Position numbers and translations under genes: made by a program. This document shows positions 1-9,886 of a stretch of DNA of 64,000 nucleotides, piece by piece; position 1 is the first letter of the stretch, and the number at the start of each line of letters is the position of its first letter. The stretch is from Adiantum capillus-veneris (Eukaryota > Streptophyta > Polypodiopsida > Polypodiales > Pteridaceae): NCBI GenBank assembly GCA_014529385.2, contig CM043959.1:55496253-55560252 (forward strand), written 5' to 3'. The notes under the pieces were generated by a model, which saw nothing but the letters and a program-made list of their open reading frames with translations, was not told where the DNA came from and did not search any database.

Positions 1-809
1 AGTGAAATGAGTCTATTTCAACCAAAATAGACTCAAAAGTGCCAACAATGAAAGTCACGACTCGTAGGAAGGAAATCCAGCAGAGTCTCCTTTATATGAG
101 GAGTCAAAACTCAACTCAAAATATACATAAATGTGCCAACTGCACTAATTGAGAATCTACTGACCGCCAACTCGGCGTCAAAAGCATAGAAATCCGTCCA
201 AATACATATCCTATGGCAAGGGTACCGTAAAGGGGAACTCTAGCTACCTGTATCACCGAAAGTTTCTCAACATTCAAGCACACCCCAGCTCAAAGAAAAC
301 CTCACGCTATCGACCCTCCAAAGGCTAATGCAGACACAAATGGACTAGCCACAGTTTCAGAAAGGGCTCTTTCGGTCCGAGTCTCAGAAACGGCCGGGAA
401 AAACTGTCAAAATAGCCAAAGATGGCTCCACACGTAGTACAATGGGCAGTGTCCGCAACTCAACGTACATGAGTAAAACCGCGCTCAAATAGGTGCCAAG
501 AACTGCTGCATGCAGTAAAAGAGATCCCTACGGGGATATCTGCTCTCAAAAGAGCTCAGTAGCACTAGGTGTGCTCACAACAAAATGCATCTGTCAACGC
601 ATTTGTCCGTAGAGAATCTGTTGTCGAAATGACTGCCAACTCGCTTGCGAAAGCGATGTGTCTGGTAACCTGGAGAATCTATGAGTGAATGTGCTGAAAA
701 ACCCCCTATAACCTGTAACCTACGTGTCGATGTCGCTATGTGCCGATTTTTGCCGCCGCGTAGAAATATGCTAGTCGAATAGCCGCCAAAGGTGTCATAT
801 CCGTAAACT
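1..809. other. No recognisable gene
   Basis: I see no domain, RNA gene, LTR end or strong repeat in this stretch. The open frames are short and have no recognisable composition. It is probably intergenic or a very old repeat. Confidence 0.5.
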
Positions 810-1255
810 ATGTCATACAGTGCGATCAATACGCTCAGTGCCGATGCCGGGTGTCACTCCTCTATGATAGAGGTACCTCACCCGCGCATGTCTCAAGCAC
901 GGTCGTCGATCGCGGAAACGCGCTTGTCTGGGGAAACACTCGGTGTGTGGGTCGGATGTCAGAGATCCGTCGCAATGAGCAGTGTCGAGCCGGTGCGCAT
1001 GAGCGGTGTCGATGTCGATGTTGCCTTCCACACCACCGGACGGAAGTGGCTAGCCGAGTAGCCGTAAGACGCCTATGCTCGAATCCGGTATCGAGCGGTC
1101 AATGCCGAGTCGGATCGGTATCGATCGTAGATCTCGCTCGATCTGTCAAGATCGCTGGACTCGGTGTGTGGACGTCGAAGTCGGGTGACGATGTCAAAGA
1201 AATCAATGTCGAAATCGGAGAATCGTTGATGTCGACGATGAGACTCTGGTCTCTT

Positions 1256-1260
<5 letters not shown>
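810..1260. repeat. CpG-rich stretch of degenerate GTCGATG-type motifs
   Basis: The segment is rich in CG dinucleotides, unlike its neighbours. It repeats short motifs such as GTCGATGTCGATG, and a ctcggtgtgtgg word occurs near 940 and near 1162. It looks like a diverged tandem or satellite-like sequence. Open frames exist on both strands but match no family I know. Confidence 0.3.

Positions 1261-1298
<38 letters not shown>
1261..1298. repeat. (CT)n microsatellite
   Basis: Uninterrupted CT dinucleotide run of about 38 bp, the first of many TC/GA arrays in the window. The Ser-Leu or Arg-Glu frames through it are repeat artefacts. Confidence 0.95.
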
Positions 1299-1301
<3 letters not shown>

Positions 1302-1439
1302 TTCTCAAGCTCTTTGGCAGCGAGGTTGTTGAGGTCTGTGTGGGAATGAGCCCTTGTACACAAGAGTTGTAAGGCTCATTTATTTGTTGCTGAGTGCCAG
1401 TGCGCGCTGCCAGAGGGGGGTATTCAACGCCAAGCACAC

Positions 1440-1469
1440 AATGTGTGTGTGTGTGTGTGTACACACACA
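1440..1469. repeat. (TG)n/(CA)n microsatellite
   Basis: A TG run passes directly into an ACAC run, so the short array is self-complementary and could form a small hairpin. Confidence 0.85.
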
Positions 1470-2151
1470 ACATGCCGAAATTGTTGCCCTTCTCCCAACG
1501 CTCATGACCTCTAGATTTGATTCAGATCGACACTACCTGTATTGCACCCCCGATTGCTCGCCTTCTCCTGTTGCACGCCTGTAGAGAGTAAGCTCCTGGT
1601 CCTTTCGATTGCAGCGTTGCAGCTTTGCTTGCCCCCAATTTTCTACTGCTCGGCTTGCCTTCCAAGGCTTTGTTTCTCCTCTCGATTGCCTTCGACTGCA
1701 AGCTCTCAATTTCCAAGCTTCAAATAGCCTTTGGTCAAGCTCGCTACTGCCATGCTCGTTCTGCCCGAAAATGCCTCCTCTGTCTCAATCTCCTGCACAT
1801 TGCCCGATTGTACAATTCTCCTTCTGTTGCCGACAGATCCAATTTGTTGAGTACAAGGGAATTGTACTTGCTCGATTGGATTCGATTCCAAGCTTTGTTT
1901 TGCTTGGCCTGCACTCGATTTTGCCTACTAATCCTGCTTCGAGTTCTTTTTGCAAAGCACCTTGATGCTCCAATTACGAGGCTTTCTCCTTTGTTTGTCC
2001 AACATGCTCACTATGCCAAGCTATGAGGCCCAATTCTATCTCACAGTGCTCTCGACTTCTTGCACAGCCTGCCAAGCTCCCCCAGCCTAGGGTCGGTGCA
2101 CACACGATTAGGAAGGCGGGAGATGTCGGGGCTCGGGGTCGGATGCCCTGA
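1470..2151 (-). mobile_element. Possible retroelement internal fragment (minus)
   Basis: This lies just inside the minus-strand PBS at 2152-2163. Read on the minus strand it has lysine- and glutamate-rich short frames and recurring GCAATCGA-type words, but no recognisable Gag, RT or integrase motif. Assignment to a retroelement rests only on the adjacent PBS and LTR-like end, so it is tentative. Confidence 0.3.
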
Positions 2152-2163
2152 GCTCTGATACCA
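2152..2163 (-). promoter_or_regulatory. tRNA-iMet type primer binding site (minus)
   Basis: The minus strand reads TGGTATCAGAGC, the canonical 12-nt complement of plant initiator tRNA-Met that primes Copia and many Gypsy elements. It sits two bases inside an LTR-like end (CACTACA). This is the strongest evidence for an LTR element here. Confidence 0.7.
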
Positions 2164-2165
2164 AT

Positions 2166-2360
2166 TGTAGTGCGCGTGTACGGAGTGTGCAAGAGAGGAA
2201 GAAGAAGGGGGAAGGGGATGATACACAGACAGTCTCTCTGTTTGCGTTAGTGGAGAAGAAAGAGAAGAGTCAACCCTCTCTCTTTTTCTCCCTATATTGA
2301 TTATGTGAAATCAAGTGGACAAGGGTGGTTTCCCACGGCCACCTGACCTACACCCCAACA
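2166..2360 (-). mobile_element. Putative short LTR of a minus-strand retrotransposon
   Basis: On the minus strand the segment could start with TGTTGGGGTG and ends with CACTACA, two bases before the PBS. It carries pyrimidine-rich CTCTCTTCTT stretches typical of the 3' part of plant LTRs. No partner LTR was found in the window, so the outer limit (2360) and the family are inferred. Confidence 0.4.
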
Positions 2361-2639
2361 AGAATCTTATCACATATTTTCTTTCCTTTGTCAATGGTTC
2401 CAATTGCAGCTTCGCTCATTGTTGCTACAACTTTGCTACCATCATGTCGACCATCGAGTTCACTCAAGCAAACAATCTTTCCCACCTATGCGCAATGTCC
2501 TAGCTTTTGATCATGGATCCCGAGAGCTACATAAAGTAAGCCATGATCCATGACACGCATTTGAAACCCTACCTTGGTAAACATTGACCATTTAAAGTCC
2601 TTGTTGTTAATGCCCTTATCTAAAGAGCTAGAATTTCTA
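2361..2639. other. No recognisable feature
   Basis: AT-moderate sequence between the LTR-like segment and the decayed Arg/Asp/His-rich gene. I find nothing supportable here. Confidence 0.4.
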
Positions 2640-3660
2640 TCATCTCAATCCCTGGTCCTGCTCTGGTCTATGCATTTATCATCATCATCGTGCTCTTTGT
2701 GATTCCTTCAATCACCATCCCTTTGGCTATGATCTCTTACTATATTCATTCTCTCTAACATCGTCTCTTCGTCTTTGATACCTTCTCTCATGCTAGCCGG
2801 GGTTTCTATCATTATGTCAATCATGTCTACTGTGATTTCCATCACCATCTCTTTAGTGACTTCTACAATCGTGTCGATTGTTGTGGTAAACAAAGATGCT
2901 CTTTGTGAGTCCTTCAATCACCACCTTCTTTCTGGCTACCATCTCCTCTATATTCATCCTCTCTGTCAACGGCTCTTCTTCTTTCATACCTCTCCCATGG
3001 TGGCCATGATCTCCATCACCTTGTCGATCATGTCTTCTACAATCTTCATCATCATCTCTTCTCAACTTACACCATCATGTTGGTTGTCACGTTTAACAGT
3101 GATGCTCTTACATGGCGACCGCGATAAACTTCATCATGTCGATCATGTCTACTAAGATCTCCATTATCATTGCTTTTGTGACTTCTGCCATCGTGCTGAC
3201 TAACGGGTTCACTTCGATTATCAAGTCGACCATTCCCACTCTACTCTCTACTCCGATCTCCATCATCTTGTCATGGTCTCTTCGTCTTTCATACCTTCTC
3301 TCATGTCTATAGTGATCTCCATCGTTGTGTCGATCACGACTACCATTCCCACTACTTCTCTGTTGTTCCTCTCTACTCCAATCTCCATCATCTTGTCATG
3401 ATCTCTTCGTCTTTCATACCTTCTCTCATGTCAATCATGTCTATAGTGATCTCCATCATTGTGTCGATCAAGTCTATTGTGATCTCCATCATCGTTACTT
3501 ATGCAACTTCTGCCATCATGCCGGTTGTCGCGTTCACTTTGTCCACCTTCACCACTGTTTCTGTGTTGTTGTTCTTCTTTCAACTTAGCCTCACGATCAA
3601 GCTTCTTTTTTAGACCTTTACCTTGTTGCTCTATGATCCTCTTCCCTTCCCCCATTCACT
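2640..3660 (-). pseudogene. Decayed Arg/Asp/His-rich repeat protein (splicing-factor-like C-terminus)
   Basis: On the minus strand the sequence opens with a Lys/Glu/Gln-rich segment (MGEGKRIIEQQGKGLKKK near 3655). It then runs through several imperfect units encoding DRHNDGDHYRHD and YERRRDHDK in shifting frames. The nucleotide unit GATCGACACAATGATGGAGA recurs every 80-150 bp. Alternating basic and acidic RD/HD repeats are typical of C-terminal tails of spliceosomal proteins (PRP38-like, cyclin-L-like, RD-type factors). The catalytic or folded part is absent, and stops and frameshifts break every frame. I see a pseudogene tail; the parent family is an inference from composition only. Confidence 0.45.
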
Positions 3661-3888
3661 TCGCTTAGTTCACTACCGTCCGATACTTTCTCTCATGTCT
3701 ACCGCAATCTCCATCATTGTGTCATGGTCTCTTCGTCTTTCATAGCTTCTCTCATGTTGATCATGTCTACCGCAATTCATGGCCTTTTTGCTGCCGATTT
3801 ACATCAGAACTATTAAGAACAAAAACGATATTGAAAATCATTTTCGCTTTTTCGACTGATGATATGCATTTCAACCCCACATCGCTGA

Positions 3889-4202
3889 CTCCCTCATTGG
3901 AATGTATGCCCAGCTGGGCAGCGCCCAAAAAGCCAGATCAATTTTTGACAAAAACCCTAACCCTACATTCTACTCTTGGAATCTGCTCATCAAAGCTTAT
4001 GGTCTGCATGATGATGCCTACCATTTCGCATGTAGAAGGCTTCCATCCGAGCAAAATTACATTCATCGGTGCACAGGCATACATTGCCTTCCTCATGAAC
4101 AAGCAATTTATGTTTCAACTATGGAGTTTGTTTTTGACAGGGATGGCATGCTCGGGATGCACTTACCAAAATGTTGGGGAGATGTGGGAAGTCGTATTTT
4201 AG
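3889..4202 (+). pseudogene. PPR protein pseudogene, upstream part
   Basis: The plus strand encodes LIGMYAQLGSAQKARSIFDK followed by NPTFYSWNLLIKAY, a plant PPR repeat in which one helix ends and the next motif's 'WN-LI-AY' begins. After a frameshift near 4015, another frame continues with VEGFHPSKITFIG, the usual start of the next PPR unit. PPR proteins act in organellar RNA editing, splicing and stability. The reading frame is broken, and the rest of the gene reappears about 1.1 kb downstream, after the MITE at 4335-4707. Confidence 0.7.
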
Positions 4203-4334
4203 CACGGATTGTGTTTGGGAACGTGATATATTAGAACCTCTTGTGTCCAAGATCTTTGGGTTCAAACCCTCATGATAGCAAATGTAACATGGTGAATTGT
4301 AATTTCAAGTTGTAGATCTCTCTCTATATTTGAA

Positions 4335-4707
4335 GGGAAAATTACCAAAATACCCCTCTGATTTGTGAAAATTCCCAAAATACCCCTGGTCAAGAGATTA
4401 AATTTCTCCAAAGATAACTTTTTTTATAGCTTTTCATAAGAAGACTAATTGTCTATCAATACAAAATGCTCAAGCTAGAATTTGAGTTGGTTATGTAGGC
4501 TTTGGAGATGAATCGCTTCATTATTTTTAGACATAATCGACTATTTTTGCAACGTAATTTGTCACATTACATGCTAAGCACTCAAAAACAGATCTAAATT
4601 GTCAAAAAGGAATAAAGATCATAAAATCTTGAACAATTCGACCAAAGTAGATACAAGGGTATTTTGGGAATTTCCAGAAATTAAAGGGGTATTTTGTTAA
4701 TTTTCCC
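4335..4707. mobile_element. Mutator-type MITE with long terminal inverted repeats
   Basis: A 373-bp element. Its ends are inverted copies for about 57 bp (roughly 50 matches), starting GGGAAAATTACCAAAATACC at the left and the complement at the right. The 9 bp outside the left end (4326-4334, ATATTTGAA) match 8 of 9 with those outside the right end (4708-4716, ATATTAGAA). Long TIRs plus a 9-bp duplication are the signature of Mutator-like elements. It has no ORF, so it is non-autonomous. A word starting attgtaatttcaagttgtag flanks it on both sides (about 4294 and 4735). Confidence 0.8.
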
Positions 4708-4716
4708 ATATTAGAA

Positions 4717-5275
4717 AAAAGAGTCCTGTGTGTAAATTGTAATTTCAAGTTGTAGGCCTCTCTATTTAAAAAAAACAGAGAGATGGCACTTGATACATTT
4801 CATAGAATGGTGCAAGTGGGTTAGAGCTATCCCCCTACTCCCCTTAAAGGGTGAAGGAGAAGGGCAGCACAACAGGATCTTGAGGGCCCTTCGAAAATGC
4901 CATTAGATGGCCTATGGGGGAGCCCTCTTATATGTGCACTTGCAATCTCTTGAAAAAGGGGAATTCATACATATTCTTTTAGACAAACTTGGCCTCAGAA
5001 ATGTAGAGAGCTAAAGGTTGCTTCGATTATTATCAAGGCTCGCCAAAAATATTTTTCCTAACCGAAGAAAAATAAGGGCACACTTAAAATTTTTCCGGTT
5101 CTAAGGTCAAAATTGGAAGCATTTGCCAATAGTTACGCTAAAACTTGGTAAATTTAGCCAATTTTCTTCAAGACAAGCTCATAATCTAGCAAGGATTTTG
5201 CAATTTTAGTTGGCTAAAAGTACACTAAACCCCGGGTTTGGCGAACATTGATTAGCATGTACAAAAAATATAAGA
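4717..5275. other. AT-rich filler between PPR parts
   Basis: No coding similarity is seen. The segment starts with the second copy of the repeat word found before the MITE and is otherwise unremarkable. With 4203-4334 it separates the two PPR parts, so it may be part of a larger old insertion or simply eroded gene sequence. Confidence 0.35.
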
Positions 5276-6027
5276 GTACTAGGGATATGACGACAGGATG
5301 CGAAAGGCAAATGTTATTTCACGGATTGCTATTATTGTAGTATGCATAAAAAACAAACGCGAGGAGGCACTCGGTTTAATGAAGAGCAAAGGAATCCAAG
5401 CAAATGAGGTTGTGCTTTTCTTTTGTTTAGATGTGGACCCATGTTGAGAATGCTTGTAGAAGGAGAGTGGCCTAGAGGAACATGAGATGGTGAGAACATT
5501 CCTTATTGATATGTATGGAAAATGTGGAAGTTTAGATGAGGCACGGCACATATTTTATCAGTCTCCCAATGCCAATATCACAATGTGGAATGCTTTGATG
5601 ACGGCTTTCTCACATATAAGGGATTATGTAGAAGAGGTCTTTGATCTCTTTTATGGAATGTGGCAAAAGAGTAGTAAGCCAAAACTCAAGAACTTGCAAT
5701 TGTGTTCTCACCGCATGTAGTCATGAGAGCTGGGTCGATAGAATAAATCAAGTTTGTCTATTGATCTATTTCGAAGATGTAGTATATACTAATGATCATC
5801 TTTTATGCATGGTGGGCCTCTTGGCACCTGCAAGACAGCATACCAACCACCCCAAACTGTCGAGCGCATGTCACACATGTTCCACCCTCCGAACACAAAT
5901 ATACTTGTCTATGCATGTACTTGCCGCATGGAGAGTCGCCATGGCAACATTTATCATCAAAGTTGAGAAAATTCCCTCCTCCATGGTTAAGCTAGAATCC
6001 ACAATGCCTGTTCAACATGCTGCTTAG
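5276..6027 (+). pseudogene. PPR protein pseudogene, downstream part
   Basis: One frame reads DRMRKANVISRIAII then REEALGLMKSKGIQANEVV, a standard PPR unit with a few changed residues. A second frame from about 5484 reads MVRTFLIDMYGKCGSLDEAR and then NANITMWNALMTAFS, followed by NCVLTACSHESWVD. These are consecutive P/L/S-type PPR motifs of a land-plant PLS-class protein. Stops and several frameshifts separate them and there is no intact E or DYW tail, though weak similarity continues to about 6027. Together with 3889-4202 this is one broken PPR gene. Confidence 0.7.
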
Positions 6028-6199
6028 CCCTATTTTTTTCTGGATTGGGCCTTTACTCACGCTCTGAAATTAAAGGGTATATTTAATTATGCTGCAAACA
6101 GAAATCAAACTCCTATGCATACATCTCCAATGTGTGAAATGTTCTAAATGTGGTGCTGATTTTCCCGAAGATGTTCCTGACATCTCTCCAAACTGCAAA

Positions 6200-6201
<2 letters not shown>

Positions 6202-6235
<34 letters not shown>
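6202..6235. repeat. (TC)n microsatellite
   Basis: Pure TC run of about 34 bp just upstream of the SINE-like segment. Confidence 0.95.
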
Positions 6236-6239
<4 letters not shown>

Positions 6240-6244
6240 CTTCA

Positions 6245-6370
6245 CCCAAGTGTGGTAGATTGGTTATGCCATTTCCCTCTTGAATAACAGGTCTGGAGTT
6301 CAACTCTCCTCGTCGGCTAGATCCTTAAGGTCTCTTGGGATAGTTTCCTACGACGTTAAAACTTTCTTCT
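6245..6370 (+). mobile_element. SINE-like segment with a tRNA-type B box
   Basis: The segment contains GGTCTGGAGTTCAACTCTCC, close to the RNA polymerase III B box (GGTTCRANYCC). It then has a body starting CTCGTCGGCTAGATCC and ending at a pyrimidine-rich tail. The body part recurs at 9126-9190. A tRNA-like head plus a dispersed body is the SINE layout, but the A box is poor and no target duplication was seen. Confidence 0.35.
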
Positions 6371-6389
6371 CTCTCTCTCCCCCTCCATG

Positions 6390-6881
6390 CTTCACACAAA
6401 CAAGGTACAATCTCGCCTACAAATAAAGAAGCAAGCAAAATGCTTTTTTTCTTCCCCTTTTTATCCCCCCTAAGGATTTTATTATACGTCCCGTAACCAA
6501 AGAGTCAAAGTGAATTTCAGTGAAAGGGCAACCTCTTTTGAGACTTTTACCCTTCCACCTGCTGTTCACCCTTGGAATATTGGCCGCCTCTCAGATCCAT
6601 GACTACCAAAAAGAGCACTAATCTTTATAGTAAGTGACTATCTCCACATTAAATTGTTATCCGTATAAAACTTTTCAAAAGATACAGTGTCACCTTCACT
6701 TGAAATTTTCTATATGGTTACTCCATAGCTGTACTTCTATCGTTACAACTCCATTTCCATAAGAAATTTTTACATTGTTTTTGTTCCTTCAAGTTTTTCG
6801 ATTTCCGTCATCAAAGCATAGAGAATATCACTATTAGTTAGAAACTAGTCACAAAATGGAGGGACGTAGTTACACCTAGAC
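6390..6881. other. 3' flank of the USP gene
   Basis: AT-rich sequence with no coding similarity. It lies downstream of the minus-strand USP stop codon and probably contains its 3' UTR and polyadenylation region. I cannot place a definite poly(A) signal. Confidence 0.4.
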
Positions 6882-7276
6882 TTAATGCTTCTCTTGATCT
6901 GCCTTTTTCGATGGTTTCTTCACGATAACCACAGGGCATTTCACACGGTGAGCACAATAGTCACTCACACTTCCAAGCAACACCCTGCAATCAGTAAATC
7001 AAGTAAATAAGTTGATACGTATTGAAGCAATACATTAAGATACAAATCTCTACACACAGATTGCGCGCATTTGCGAGAACACTTCTTATGAGGCCTACAT
7101 TTGAAATTATGATCTCAAAATCCAAGTCAAGGGGGTTACCTCTTTACTGCTCCATATCCATGGCTCCCAACCACAAGAACGTTTGCATGTAATTTCTCTA
7201 CTACCTCGCAAATAACATCCCTTGCATCCCCAGGTACAACATACTTCTCCGAATTAACCTGGTCGGTAGAAAAGGA

Positions 7277-7347
<71 letters not shown>

Positions 7348-8384
7348 ACACGCACACCCGCACAGGCATGCATGCACACACTACCTATCTATCTCATACC
7401 TGCTTCTCTTTGCAGAGCTCCATGGCTTTACTCATGAACGCATTTATTTCTCTCTCTTGGGCCCTCTCCATGCTTATGATCATCTCACTACTCAGTACAT
7501 AACCTACAACAAACAAAACAGAAAACATTAAGCTGGCAAAAATTTTCTTACATACCTTCCCAAGGAAAGAAACGTCATTTTATTGACACAGAAACCTCCA
7601 TCTTCAACTACAACTTCCTTGCTCCTGTCGCAAAGGTCTGCCATCTATATAGTCAGACTGAAAACTACTTTTGCCCGCTTTTCGTTCCCTTTGTGCCGCT
7701 TCTTCACAAATTTCTAAGGTTACACACAAAATATACTAAGAAGCCGATTCCAGTCCGTTCCATTGCGGTGAGGCGGATACAATGTTCAATGGTTAGGTAA
7801 AGGCCATGTACTTATACACATAAGCATCCCTCAAGACAATTATGATGTATCAGACAGGTGGCGATGGGAGGTTTTGCTTCCGACAATGCATCATGGTCCC
7901 TACGGACCATCCGACAAGAGCCACACGAGGCATCTCTTATTAATGGCAACCCTCATGACCATCAACATATCAAGAGAGTTGTCTCACTACGATACGCATC
8001 CCCCGGTAAGGGTTGCGTACAGATGGACAAAAGGCACAGATCATAGCATCCCTCATGACCATCACAATGTCGAGTGTAGGAACACTGGGCCTGTCCACGA
8101 TTTGTCGAGAAGAGTGCATGCATGGGCTAGACGAGTTCATCTCGCTGTGTGTCTAAAGAAATAGTTGGAAAGATGAAGAAGGAATACAGACCTGGGCCAG
8201 CAAGGGCTGCACTGCTTATGGGCGACGATTTGGCATGCAGGAGAAGAAGCTTGTCGGACTCCCGGAAGTTGATGGTTTGCAGAGCCCAGCTTAGGGCGTA
8301 CAAGCTCTGCTCGCTTTCATCGAGGGCTACCACCGTTGTCTTGCCCTCCTGCTCATGGCGATCCTCAGTGGCTGCAGCTTCCAT
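6882..8384 (-). CDS. Universal stress protein (USP/UspA domain), four exons
   Basis: Four exons with GT-AG introns join in frame: 8384-8192, 7503-7400, 7258-7140 and 6984-6882. They give a 172-aa protein, the usual length of a single-domain plant USP. It starts MEAAATEDRHEQEGKTTVVA, with the conserved first strand and ALDESEQS loop. The C-terminal half reads VVGSHGYGAVKR then VLLGSVSDYCAHRVKCPVVI. This fits the ATP-binding signature G-2X-G-9X-G(S/T), so it probably binds ATP as a soluble stress-linked dimer. An upstream in-frame ATG (8501) lacks family similarity; 8384 fits the family start. The intron before exon 3 holds a (TC)n array. No disruption is visible, so it is probably functional. 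Confidence 0.88.
7280..7345. repeat. Intronic (TC)n microsatellite of the USP gene
   Basis: About 66 bp of TC inside the intron between the second and third USP exons, so on the gene's strand the pre-mRNA carries (GA)n. It lies only about 20 bp upstream of the acceptor of exon 3, where a pyrimidine tract would normally be. Confidence 0.9.
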
Positions 8385-9125
8385 GGTGTCCTCCCTTGCT
8401 TTCTCCTTCACTGACTCGCGACAACGATCATAGACGTATACGAAAATTCCAGAAGTTTGAAAACAACGGGCGCCGATGGTAAATACACAGCAGAGCTCCA
8501 AAAATACTTTTTTCCCAAAACCTTGGAAAACTAAATTGACTGTATTGAAGGTTTTTACACTGAATTTCTCTAAGTTTTGTAGGTTTTCTCAGCTTCAAAT
8601 TTAAAATTTAGAGGTAAATCTCCAAATTTGTAGGTGAGATTACACTAAACCTAGGTTTTTTTGAGCACCACGAGTCGGAGTCAGATATGTCTAAAGTTCT
8701 CCCTACTACCTTTCTCTAGACATGAGAGAATTCCTAGAATAGAAAAGAACGAAGAAGGGATGGGTGAGGAGGTTGGTACACAGGGTCGAGGAGATGGGCG
8801 TAGAGGAGGTGGATGGGGAGGGTGGGAGGAGAAAGGGTGAGGGTGACCATGGGTCTGAGAGGAAGATTTTGTGGAATCTTCTAAAAAATGAAATTCTTTT
8901 AGGACGAGCCAGTATGTCCTTACGATTTCAGATAAGAGTGGGAGACTATTTACCTTTGAGTATGGCATATCCGTTGAACTTAATTCAAATAAGAAGAGGA
9001 ATAAATAGGAGATGCTTTTTCTCTCTATCTTGCTGCCTACCTCTCCTTTCGATTTGTGAAGGTCCAGATGTCGCGCATGAGAAGGCACCTCCCTCTCTCT
9101 CTCTCTCTCTCTCTCTCCCTTTGCA
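8385..9125. other. Upstream flank of USP; low-complexity sequence
   Basis: This contains the presumed USP promoter (transcribed to the left), but no TATA box is clear. Between 8750 and 8870 the sequence is purine-rich (GAGG/GGAG words). A (CT)n run lies at about 9092-9117. The open frames are compositional. Confidence 0.35.
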
Positions 9126-9190
9126 CCTCGTCGGATAGATCTTTAATGTCTCTTGGGATAGTTTCTTACGACGTTAAAATTCTCTTCTTC
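9126..9190 (+). mobile_element. Truncated copy of the SINE-like body
   Basis: It repeats the body of 6309-6370 with a few substitutions, including CTCTTGGGATAGTTTC and CGACGTTAAAA. The tRNA-like head is missing. A TC array lies just upstream, as in the first copy. Confidence 0.4.
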
Positions 9191-9886
9191 TTCTTCTGAT
9201 TCTTTGTCCCTCATTATGAAGGTCTGCATAGAGCAGGAAGCCAACATCTGTAGTTCTCAACTGTTAGCAGAGTTCATCACGTCAAAAGGACAACATCGAT
9301 ACTTGTCCCTCGATCTGAAGGTTTGCACAAAGCCACTCTCACTCGTTTCTACTATCTGCCTCTCACCAACCTCAATGTTGATGGCCCTGTACTCCCGATC
9401 CCTCTCACCTCATTCGATCCCCATTCGATCTAACCCCCGACAGTAAGGGCGGCACCATCCTCGACGCGGAGCACCCGTTTCCATGTTCAAGGCCAGCATC
9501 TTCTCCGCTATGAACCACACCCTCAACGCCATCCTTGCCAAAAATCGCAAACTTGTACCCCACACCAACATGACCCCCGACTACCACACTTGCCACCATG
9601 TGCCCTTTGACCGCGACTATCGGCTCATTCCCACCGTGGAACCCCATTTCAAAACCAGTCGTCCGCTTGTGCTCTCTGATGGCAATACACTCGTGAACAT
9701 TGGTGGGAACACCACTTGCATCGCCTTGGCCCTTCAAGCAGGGCACCTACTATCATCGGTGCCGACCTGTAAGTAGTGGGGTTGTGGCAGTGGAGCTATA
9801 ACGGTGGCTCCATGGTAAGGACAACTAGAGGGCTCCGAAGAGCTTCTCCCCCAATACATCATTGACCCATGTTCAAGCCGTCATCA
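9191..9886. other. Unassigned sequence with moderate open frames
   Basis: Both strands have open frames of about 80-113 codons between 9204 and 9776, overlapping and antisense to each other. None shows a motif I recognise and none has a clear start or splice context. It may be an eroded gene fragment. Confidence 0.25.

Noticed and set aside
7136-7381. Minus-strand ORF with a (RE)n N-terminus
   Set aside because: It is USP exon 3 read through the intronic TC array; the splice acceptor at 7259 removes the repeat.
9405-9776. Overlapping plus and minus ORFs of ~100 aa
   Set aside because: Antisense frames with no recognisable motif; I could not decide for either strand, so no gene is called.
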